Made by a program: the position numbers and the translations under genes. DNA of 64,000 nt from Methanolinea sp. (GTDB lineage: Archaea > Halobacteriota > Methanomicrobia > Methanomicrobiales > Methanospirillaceae): positions 1-64,000 of the forward strand of contig JADFCY010000005.1 of NCBI GenBank assembly GCA_018263335.1, in the 5' to 3' direction. Below are positions 15,698-23,046 of the stretch, one piece after another (position 1 is the stretch's first letter; the number at the start of each line of letters is the position of its first letter). The notes beneath the pieces are model-generated. The model saw only the letters and a list, made by a program, of their open reading frames with translations, did no database searches and was not told the origin of the DNA.

Positions 15698-16894
15698 ATG
15701 CACCCCCGCACATTCATTCTCTTATTTGGAACAGCCATGCTGGTGACCCTCGGGGCCGCCGCCTCGGCTGCAGTCATCACCGTCTCCCCGGACCACGTGA
15801 ACCCTGGAGACACCATCACCGTCACAGTCCAGGGCCTCGCTGACGAATCAGCCCTCAGGATGAGCTGGGAAGTCTACATAGATGAACCCGGCCCAGACTT
15901 CCTCTGGAACGTGGAGGGCCTTTCGTTCCCCATCAACCTTGAGAATGCGTCGTTTCGGATCACCAACCAGAACACAGTGACAAACAAGGTCACGCTCGAG
16001 AACGAGGTCCCCAATTACGACACCCGGGAACTGACTCACTCTGGCAACTCGGTCGACGGGACCTGGACATTTTTCCATGGGAACGATTTCATCAACGGCA
16101 CATGGCCGGTGATCAGGAACGAAGGCACAGTGGAGGAAGGAAAAACCAACGTCCTCTCACTGGTCGAGTGGTACGGGGTCAAGCGTGCCAACCCTGAGAT
16201 CCCCGAGCAGGAGAACGGAGGCCCCGACGACTTCGTCATGCAGTTCTCCTTCTCTGGGTTCGAAAACGGCCGCGTGAAGTTCACCATCCAGGTGAACGGG
16301 ACCGATGTCCTGAACGACGAGGTCACCGTCGGATCGCCGGTTTCACGCACCGGGACCCTCTACCTCAAGTCGAGCCCCCCCGCGGCCATGGTCTATGTTG
16401 ACGGGGTATACTATGGTCTCACTCCAAGGAAGGTGACCGGGGTCTCACCTGGGATAAGGACTGTGAAGATGACCAAGGATGGGTATTCAGACTATGTCGA
16501 GCAGGTGATGGTCACCACTTCAGGAATTAAGATGGTCATGGCGACCCTCAGTCCCGCGACCGGGTCCATAAGGGTGAGTTCCGTCCCCGCCCATGCTGAC
16601 GTGTACCTCGACTCGGTCCTGGTGGGCACGACGCCGATGACAGTCACCGGTGTCAGCCCGGGGGCCCACACTCTTGCACTCAAAAAGGACGGATACCAGG
16701 ACTACACCACCAGTGTCACCATCACCGATGGGGAGACACTCAGGATGCCCAATATCTTCCTTGTCCGGAGCAATCTCCCCCCGCATCCAGGGATGACCTA
16801 CGGGAACTGGGCAGGAGGGGGATTTACGCCGCGCATAAATCCCGATGCGATCCTGGAGCGGGTCAATGCACGGTTCGACAAGGTGAGGTTCTGA
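15698..16894 (+). CDS. Secreted PEGA-domain protein with DUF3821-like N-terminal domain
   Basis: A 398-residue protein. A signal peptide ('FILLFGTAMLVTLGAAASA') is followed by a beta-rich domain beginning 'ITVSPDHVNPGDTITVTV', of the DUF3821 type common in Methanomicrobiales surface proteins, and two PEGA domains: 'GTLYLKSSPPAAMVYVDG' (about 215) and 'GSIRVSSVPAHADVYLDS' (about 285). The ATG at 15698 ('MHPRTF') is favoured because the PEGA protein at 18645-19967 begins with the same GTCATGCA-C/T-CC context; ATG 15674 is the alternative. Cell-surface role is inferred. Confidence 0.82.
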   Translation: MHPRTFILLFGTAMLVTLGAAASAAVITVSPDHVNPGDTITVTVQGLADESALRMSWEVYIDEPGPDFLWNVEGLSFPINLENASFRITNQNTVTNKVTLENEVPNYDTRELTHSGNSVDGTWTFFHGNDFINGTWPVIRNEGTVEEGKTNVLSLVEWYGVKRANPEIPEQENGGPDDFVMQFSFSGFENGRVKFTIQVNGTDVLNDEVTVGSPVSRTGTLYLKSSPPAAMVYVDGVYYGLTPRKVTGVSPGIRTVKMTKDGYSDYVEQVMVTTSGIKMVMATLSPATGSIRVSSVPAHADVYLDSVLVGTTPMTVTGVSPGAHTLALKKDGYQDYTTSVTITDGETLRMPNIFLVRSNLPPHPGMTYGNWAGGGFTPRINPDAILERVNARFDKVRF

Positions 16895-16933
16895 TACCTC
16901 CCTCTCTTCTCTTTGGCCACCCCACGTACGAGG

Positions 16934-16943
16934 CTATATAAAG
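16934..16943 (+). promoter_or_regulatory. TATA box of the TPR protein gene
   Basis: CTATATAAAG lies about 35-44 bases upstream of the ATG at 16978, the correct distance for an archaeal TATA box and a short leader. Confidence 0.6.
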
Positions 16944-16977
16944 GCCACCCCGTATATTCCTGTACTGGTGATGTCCC

Positions 16978-17760
16978 ATGCCTGCCACCACACGAACCTG
17001 CCCTGCAGCCTGCCTGTTTTTCATCCTCTTTGCCGCGGCCTCCTGCGCCCTGCCCGCATCTGCGGAGCTTGTGATCGTCTCCGGAGACGCGAAAGCCACT
17101 GCTGCCGCATGGAACGACATGGGCAACGGGTACGCAAGCCAGCTCCGCTGGGATGCGGCGATCGATGCCTATTCCCGGGCGATCTCCCTCGAACCAGGGT
17201 ACGCCCGTGCCTACTTCAACCGCGGCAAGGCCTACGCGGCGCTCAAGTGGTATGACCAGGCCATTGCCGACTACGAGCAGGCGATTGCCATCGATCCGTC
17301 CCAGGGCGCGGTCGTGCGACCGTTCCTCGAGAGCGTCCTTGCGGTCCGCTACCCCTCCATCCCGAGCGGGTCGCTCGTCAAGGGGTACTGGCAGACCGGC
17401 GGCCAGTTCCTCGCGATCGACAACTCGGGAGGTACCAGCGACCTCGTTGTGGCACTCGCCCCCCGCGGATCAAAGGGGGCGCTTCTCGCCGTCTATGTGG
17501 CGAAGGGGTATTCGCACCGGTTCGACCAGGTCGTGCCGCAGGGGCCCTACGATGTCTATATCACCTTCGGCGAGCGGTGGGATACCGCAAGGAAGGCATT
17601 TGCAAAGGAGGGAGGGTACCTGAAGTGGGAGCTGCCCCAGTACTTCGGCGGCTCCGGGACTCAAGGGTACACAATGACCTTCATCAACTGGCAACCTCCG
17701 GGCTCGTGGTGGAGCTACACGCTCACTCCCATCGACCGCCCGCAGTTCCCGGTGCTGTAG
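16978..17760 (+). CDS. Secreted TPR protein with C-terminal beta domain
   Basis: A 260-residue protein with a signal peptide ('CLFFILFAAASCALPASA'), two tetratricopeptide repeats ('AWNDMGNGYASQLRWDAAID...' and 'AYFNRGKAYAALKWYDQAI', about residues 42-110), and a C-terminal half rich in beta strands and aromatic residues ('KGYWQTGGQFLAID', 'YDVYITFGERWDTA') that I do not assign to a family. Exported or membrane-attached; partner unknown. Confidence 0.8.
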   Translation: MPATTRTCPAACLFFILFAAASCALPASAELVIVSGDAKATAAAWNDMGNGYASQLRWDAAIDAYSRAISLEPGYARAYFNRGKAYAALKWYDQAIADYEQAIAIDPSQGAVVRPFLESVLAVRYPSIPSGSLVKGYWQTGGQFLAIDNSGGTSDLVVALAPRGSKGALLAVYVAKGYSHRFDQVVPQGPYDVYITFGERWDTARKAFAKEGGYLKWELPQYFGGSGTQGYTMTFINWQPPGSWWSYTLTPIDRPQFPVL

Positions 17761-18136
17761 GGGAGAAATCTTTTTTTTTGGTGTGTAATTCCTTCGCCTG
17801 GCGCGTTTGCCGGGTTGACCCATGTGAAGAAGAAGGAGTGGGGGATAGTGTTTTGCCCTTTGCGCGTTTTGGCATTGGCACGGCACACATGAACCGGGTA
17901 TCGGTTGCCTGGAATGCATATCCTCTCACCGTGCACGGCGACGGGTCACCGCCCCACCCGGAATGCCGTGTGCGCACCTCCCGGCTCCCGTTCCTTTTCA
18001 GCCGTCACATGCAAAAGAGTGAGGGAGCATCAGAACGCACCGCGTGAAAGGTTCCGGGTGCAAAGCCGGCGGGGCCAGGTGCAGGGTCCCTCCCCCCGCT
18101 GGCCGCATGAGGCACAAGAAAGAAGGGGAGGATGCG
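17761..18136. other. Intergenic region with T-run terminator
   Basis: These 376 bases separate the TPR gene and a convergent SnoaL-like gene. Nine T residues at 17771-17779, ten bases after the TPR stop, are a good archaeal terminator. Beyond that I see no gene. Confidence 0.6.
17771..17779 (+). terminator. Oligo-T terminator after the TPR gene
   Basis: A run of nine T directly after the stop codon, the usual archaeal termination signal, with no strong hairpin. Confidence 0.6.
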
Positions 18137-18568
18137 TTACGCGCTTCCCGGGTACGACTCGCCCGGCGCCTGCGTCAGGGCAGGGACCGAGAAGTGGATC
18201 ATCTCAAAGAGCCAGCGTGAACCGGTGTTCTTCAACACCGCAGTGAAGCGGCCGGCCATCGCAAGGCGAGTGCCCTTCACCACCACCTCGAACTCGCAGT
18301 CTGCCATCACCCACGCGACCGGCATCTCCCCGGCAACATGCACGTTCTCGAACGTGATGCGGACCGAGTCTGCCTGCGAGAGATCCCGCTTCACCTGGGC
18401 CTTCATCCCGGCAAGGTCCCTTACCACTTCATCGGGGCCGCTCCCGTACCCGCAGATGCGCGGGGAGAAGAGCGAGAGAAGCCCAATCGTGTTCTTGGTG
18501 CGATACATCTCTCTGTAGCAGTCCATCATGCCGCGGATCCCGGCTGCCTGCTGGCGTGGAAGTGTCAT
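18137..18568 (-). CDS. SnoaL/NTF2-like domain protein
   Basis: A 143-residue protein with the SnoaL_3/DUF4440-like cone fold pattern: helix 'GMMDCYREMYRTKNTIGLLSLFSPR', then 'GPDEVVRDLAGMKAQVKRDL', and strands 'AVAWVMADCEFEVVVKGT', 'MAGRFTAVLKNTGSRWLFEMIHFS'. Such proteins bind or turn over small molecules; the substrate cannot be told. It is a single gene facing the TPR gene. Confidence 0.75.
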   Translation of the reverse strand: MTLPRQQAAGIRGMMDCYREMYRTKNTIGLLSLFSPRICGYGSGPDEVVRDLAGMKAQVKRDLSQADSVRITFENVHVAGEMPVAWVMADCEFEVVVKGTRLAMAGRFTAVLKNTGSRWLFEMIHFSVPALTQAPGESYPGSA

Positions 18569-18644
18569 TGACAGTCAGGTTGAACGGGACACCATGAAAG
18601 CGTTTCTCTTCGTGGATCGGGAAAAAAGGGTGAGCGGGCCTCTT

Positions 18645-19967
18645 TCAGCGTCTCCTTGCCAGGAGCGCCGCGGCAAGGATGCCGACCCCGAGGACCGCGA
18701 GCAGTCCCGGGAGCCCGGTCTTGGTCGGGGCCACGGTAGGTGCCGGGGAGAGGGTTGCATCGACGGAGGTGATCATGTCGCGCTGCACCTGGACCGTGGC
18801 CTGCCAGTTGGCGTATCCCGGCATCGTAAGGAGGACCACGTGGGACCCCGGGGAGACCGAGGGGATCGTGAGCGGGGAGATCCCGACATAGGCATTGTCA
18901 AGGTAGACCTCTGCCCCTGCCGGGGTCGAATGGACCGCGACAGAGCCGGTACCAGGCAGCGGAGTCGGGGTCGGGCCGACCGAGAGGGTCTGGCTGACAC
19001 GGGTGGTTTGGTCCGACTGCACGTTCACGGAGCCCGTCCAGTCCTGGAACCCCGAGAGAGAGATCCGCACCTGGTGGTACCCGGGGGAGAGGCCTGAAGC
19101 GAGCTGGGGGGAAGGGCCGTAGTACGTCCCGTCCACGTACACGCTCGCCCCCGAGGGCACCGAGGTGACGTAGATCGATCCGGTCGCAGGCTGCAGGGGC
19201 GAGAGCGATGCATACACCTGGGTATTCCTCCCCGCACTCACGCTCGTCGTGGTGCTCCAGGGAGCATAGCCGGACCTGGTCACCTGTATGGTATGGGTCC
19301 CCGGCACCACGTTGTTGAAGGTGCAGGGCGTGAGCTGGGAACTCGCCCCGTCAAGGACTGCAGTCGCGCTGGACGGGGAAGAGGTGACCGTGATGCTCCC
19401 GTAGCTCTGGATGGGCGTCAGGGCAGCAGAGACGTATACCGTCTGGCCCTCGGAAGGGTTGCCAGGGTAGTAGTTGGTCCATTCCTGGTAACCGGAAAGA
19501 GTCAGGCGGACAGAGTGGCCGGGAGTCCCCGTGGTCGAGACCTCGACGGTCACAGGGGTGGTACCCTTGTAACTGTCGTCAAAGTAGACGTTTGCTCCAG
19601 AGGGGGACGACGTGACCGAGTAATATCCCTTCCCCCCGCCGATCAGGGGCGTGAGCGTCGCGTGGATGTGAACGGTCTCCCCTTCGAAGGGGTTACCGTC
19701 GTAGCTCTGTTCATAGTCTTCGTACCCGCTCTTCGTCACCCGTATCGTGTGGTATGGAGTCCCGGTGCTCGCGACCGAGACGGTGACCGGCGAGATGCCC
19801 CGGTACGACCCGTCGAAATAGACACTTGCGCCGGATGGCGTGGAGCTGATCTCGAAGTAGCCAGTGCCGCCCCCTATCAGCCCGTTCTCTGCGGCGGCGG
19901 AGAAGACAAGCCCGCCGGAGACCAGGAGGAGGGTAAGGATCAATACTCTGTGCGTGGCAGGATGCAT
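18645..19967 (-). CDS. Surface-anchored protein with five PEGA domains
   Basis: A 440-residue protein with a signal peptide ('VLILTLLLVSGGLVFSAAA'), five PEGA repeats of about 75 residues ('ISSTPSGASVYFDGSYRG', 'VTSSPSGANVYFDDSYKG', 'VTSSPSSATAVLDG', 'VTSVPSGASVYVDG', 'VHSTPAGAEVYLDNAYVG') and a C-terminal threonine/proline linker with 'LPGLLAVLGVGILAAALLA' and a terminal RRR. This tail resembles archaeosortase-processed PGF-CTERM anchors. The ATG at 19967 follows a TATA box at 20011-20021. It is divergent from aglB; N-glycosylation of such surface proteins is plausible but not shown. Confidence 0.85.
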   Translation of the reverse strand: MHPATHRVLILTLLLVSGGLVFSAAAENGLIGGGTGYFEISSTPSGASVYFDGSYRGISPVTVSVASTGTPYHTIRVTKSGYEDYEQSYDGNPFEGETVHIHATLTPLIGGGKGYYSVTSSPSGANVYFDDSYKGTTPVTVEVSTTGTPGHSVRLTLSGYQEWTNYYPGNPSEGQTVYVSAALTPIQSYGSITVTSSPSSATAVLDGASSQLTPCTFNNVVPGTHTIQVTRSGYAPWSTTTSVSAGRNTQVYASLSPLQPATGSIYVTSVPSGASVYVDGTYYGPSPQLASGLSPGYHQVRISLSGFQDWTGSVNVQSDQTTRVSQTLSVGPTPTPLPGTGSVAVHSTPAGAEVYLDNAYVGISPLTIPSVSPGSHVVLLTMPGYANWQATVQVQRDMITSVDATLSPAPTVAPTKTGLPGLLAVLGVGILAAALLARRR

Positions 19968-20010
19968 GACAATCGTCCTTTGTATGCTGTACAGTGGCAT
20001 TGCAACCATT

Positions 20011-20021
20011 GGTATAAAAAT
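20011..20021 (-). promoter_or_regulatory. TATA box of the five-PEGA gene
   Basis: On the minus strand ATTTTTATACC stands about 45 bases before the ATG at 19967. The small secreted protein gene at 28777-29106 is preceded by a nearly identical CTTTTATACC. Confidence 0.55.
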
Positions 20022-20131
20022 CCAACAGAATGTGAGCGGGCCCCGTGGCCCGCCCTCACGCAGGTGCTCCCAACCCCCTGCCACTGAGAGAAACCTTAAC
20101 GTCCGTTCTGAATACAGGTACAGATCTGGAA

Positions 20132-22657
20132 ATGAGGGAAAAAATGAGATATCCCGCAGATTGGGTCGCGAATAACCAGAGAATCGCCGTTGTTGCATGC
20201 ATCGTCCTGCTGATGGGCGTTGCCACCATACTGCGCCTGCTCCTTGTCCCGCACATCGTCGAGCACTCGGTCCCGCCGGTACTCGGTGCCGATCCGTGGT
20301 ATACTGCAAGGCAGATCGAGCTGATGGTTGCGCATTACCCCTCCTACGCATGGTTCGACCCGATGACTGCATTCCCCACGGGGAAGATGATCGACTGGGG
20401 GCCGCTCTTTCCCTTCCTTGGCGCAAGCGCCGCGATGCTCTCCGGGGCATTGACAAGAGACGAGATCCTTTTTGCCGCAGCGTTCGTCCCCCCGGTCCTC
20501 GCGGCGCTTGCGGTCCCTCTCATGTATCTTCTGGGAAGGGCGCTTTATGACTGGAAGGCCGGGCTTGTTGCCGCGGCGGTGATCGCCATCATCCCCGGCG
20601 GATATTTCCTCAGGACGAGTTTTGGGTTCCTCGACCACCACGGCGCCGAAGTCCTCTTCAGCACGCTCTTCTGCCTCCTGTACATCGTGGCGCTCAGGCT
20701 CGCGGCGGAGAGAGAGTTCCGCATCAGTGCTGCAGGGGAATCCCTTTACGCGGGAATCGCGGCAGCCGGAGCAGGACTCGCATTCCTCCTCGGGCTGCTC
20801 GTCATGCCCACGATGATCCTCTTTGCCCTGATTGTCACCATCTTCACCTTCCTCCAGTACGTCACCGCCCCTTCGGACAGGAAGGCCTGCATGGCACTTG
20901 CGTTCGTGAACACCATCGCGTTTTCGATCGTCCTCGTGGGATATTCACTCTTCATGATCCAGCGCGAGGGGTCCTCGCTTGCGTCCTACACCGTCGGTCA
21001 CAGTTACGTCTCCCTTTTCATCGTCACCGGTACCCTGTTCCTCTTCCTGCTCTCGCACCTGTTCGGCACCGATCGCCGGAAATTCGCACTCGGGGTCATC
21101 GGTGCCGCGGTTGCCATGGGGGTGCTCATCTCTCTCATGCCGGGTCTTTCGGATACCTTCTCCACATCCCTCCGGGTCTTCTTCGGGGCGACGGACACGG
21201 CATTTCCCATCCAGGAGATGGAGCCGATGGACCTCGTTGGGGCATGGGCGAGCTTCAATGTAGGCCTCTTCCTCCTTGCCGCGGGCATCGTGCTCCTCGG
21301 GATTGACTGGTTCAGGGGAAGGCAGCCATGGTTCCTCTTCGTACTTGCGTGGGCGGCGGTGGTCATCGTTGCGACGGTTGCCCACGTCAGGTATGAATAT
21401 TATCTCGCAGTCATCGTCGCACTGGCGGCCGGGATCGCCTTTTTTGCCCTGCCCAAACACCTCGAGAAGAGGGAGGCAAAGCCTGTAGAGAAAAAAGCCC
21501 AGCCTGCCGGGAAAAAAGGAAAGAAACGCGAAAAGACCGCGTCTCCCGAATCAAACGCCATGTCCCTCGTTGTCCTTGCCCTTGTCCTCTTTGGCATGAT
21601 CTCCCTCTTCCAGGACGCGACGAGCGCAACGAGGTACCAGGCCCACCTCGTCTCCGATGACTGGAAAGGAGCCCTCGAATGGCTGGAGGGTGCAAGCCCC
21701 GACCCCGGCGTCGAGTACCTCGGCGTGTACACGGCGAAGAACTGGACGTATCCCTCCACCGCATACGGCGTCCTCTCGCTCTGGGACTATGGCCACCTGA
21801 TCACGGTGCTCGGCAGGCGCATCCCGAACTCGAACCCATTCCAGGACCATGCCCTGGGAAGGTACAGCACCACCGCGTTTCTCATGGCGCCGACAGAGGA
21901 GGAGGCAGAGAAGATTGCGACACGCCTTGGGTCGCGATATGTCATCACCGAGAACAGGATGGCGAACACGAAATTCGTGAGTACCGCGGGGCTCTATAAC
22001 AGTTCACGGAAGACCGGGTATTATACCCGTGACTTCCTGGTGCCCGGTGAGAAGGGGGGCCAATACTCCACGCTCACCCTGCTTGCCGACCCGTATTACC
22101 ATACCATGATCGCACGGCTCCACGCGCTTGACGGGTCCCTGGTGGTTCCAGAAAAGGCATATTACCTCGAATACCAGGAGCAGCCGGGGTCGGTCCCGGT
22201 GATCACCAGGATCGAGCACATCGCCTACGAGACCGCCCGGGAGAAAGAGAGGCAGTTCTCGGGACCGGCAGGGGGAGGGACGCACCCCGCGGTGCTGAGC
22301 AGTACCCTTGCCTCCCCGCTCTCGGAGGTCCCCGCGCTCCTGCACTACCGCCTCGTCTATGAATCGCCCAAGAGAGACCCGGTGGACAATCTCTCTGACG
22401 TCAAGATTTTCGAGCGGGTGAAGGGCGCACAGATCAGGGGGGAGGGGACGATCGAGCTCGTGCTCGTCACCAACCAGGGAAGGACGTTTTCCTACCGCCA
22501 GGAGAGCCGGGACGGGGTGTTCGTTGTCCCCTATTCCACGGTCCAGAACCCCTATCCCGTCAGGGCAAAAGGGCCTTACAGGATTGTCGGCACGTCCCTC
22601 TCATACGAAGTGAGCGAGGAGGACGTGAGGGAGGGACGGCAGGTCACTGCACGCTGA
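20132..22657 (+). CDS. aglB: AglB/STT3-family oligosaccharyltransferase
   Basis: An 841-residue membrane enzyme that transfers a lipid-linked glycan to asparagine in exported proteins. About twelve hydrophobic segments fill the N-terminal 460 residues; 'GADPWYTARQIELM' in the first external loop carries the metal-binding aspartate. A lysine-rich linker (about 455-475) leads to a last membrane segment and the soluble domain, where 'LSLWDYGHLI' (about residue 550) is the WWDYG signature with one substitution. Both ATG 20132 and ATG 20144 are possible; the second has GAGGGA just upstream. The gene is flanked by secreted proteins that could be its substrates. Confidence 0.88.
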   Translation: MREKMRYPADWVANNQRIAVVACIVLLMGVATILRLLLVPHIVEHSVPPVLGADPWYTARQIELMVAHYPSYAWFDPMTAFPTGKMIDWGPLFPFLGASAAMLSGALTRDEILFAAAFVPPVLAALAVPLMYLLGRALYDWKAGLVAAAVIAIIPGGYFLRTSFGFLDHHGAEVLFSTLFCLLYIVALRLAAEREFRISAAGESLYAGIAAAGAGLAFLLGLLVMPTMILFALIVTIFTFLQYVTAPSDRKACMALAFVNTIAFSIVLVGYSLFMIQREGSSLASYTVGHSYVSLFIVTGTLFLFLLSHLFGTDRRKFALGVIGAAVAMGVLISLMPGLSDTFSTSLRVFFGATDTAFPIQEMEPMDLVGAWASFNVGLFLLAAGIVLLGIDWFRGRQPWFLFVLAWAAVVIVATVAHVRYEYYLAVIVALAAGIAFFALPKHLEKREAKPVEKKAQPAGKKGKKREKTASPESNAMSLVVLALVLFGMISLFQDATSATRYQAHLVSDDWKGALEWLEGASPDPGVEYLGVYTAKNWTYPSTAYGVLSLWDYGHLITVLGRRIPNSNPFQDHALGRYSTTAFLMAPTEEEAEKIATRLGSRYVITENRMANTKFVSTAGLYNSSRKTGYYTRDFLVPGEKGGQYSTLTLLADPYYHTMIARLHALDGSLVVPEKAYYLEYQEQPGSVPVITRIEHIAYETAREKERQFSGPAGGGTHPAVLSSTLASPLSEVPALLHYRLVYESPKRDPVDNLSDVKIFERVKGAQIRGEGTIELVLVTNQGRTFSYRQESRDGVFVVPYSTVQNPYPVRAKGPYRIVGTSLSYEVSEEDVREGRQVTAR

Positions 22658-22929
22658 GGAACGGCGGAAAGGGCCCCTCCCTTGAAATCCTGTCGAGTGT
22701 AAGGGGGAGTGGGGTGTACGGGATACCCACCCCCACGCCTCAATTGAGAATGACCTGCTGAATGCCCGGAAATGAGGGAACGGGGAGTCCGCGTGGAAAG
22801 CCGCAGTCCAGGCGCGGCGGTGGGCCCTTCTCCGGGATGAATTAATAATTCTCTGCCCCCATTCCTATTGGGACAACGTTTTCCGGCTTTGCCCCTCTCC
22901 CTGTGGGGAGCGCGGTCAACGGGGCCCGA
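22658..22929. other. Intergenic region before tRNA-Gln
   Basis: These 272 bases contain a GC-rich inverted repeat around 22700-22735 but no coding frame I can support. Confidence 0.4.
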
Positions 22930-23002
22930 ACCCCCGTAGTGTAGCGGTCAATCATGCAGGACTTTGGATCCGGCGACACCAGTTCGAATCTGGTCGGGGG
23001 TA
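22930..23002 (+). tRNA. tRNA-Gln (anticodon TTG)
   Basis: The sequence folds as a 73-nt cloverleaf: acceptor ACCCCCG (22930-22936) pairs with CGGGGGT (22995-23001), the T arm is ACCAG/CTGGT around TTCGAAT, and the anticodon loop CTTTGGA (22962-22968) reads TTG. The discriminator is A and CCA is not encoded. The anticodon stem CAGGA/TCCGG has one A-G mismatch at the second pair. Confidence 0.9.
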
Positions 23003-23046
23003 TCCGTATCCCGCCGATGGAGGCGGCAAAAAAATAGGCCGGGGAG

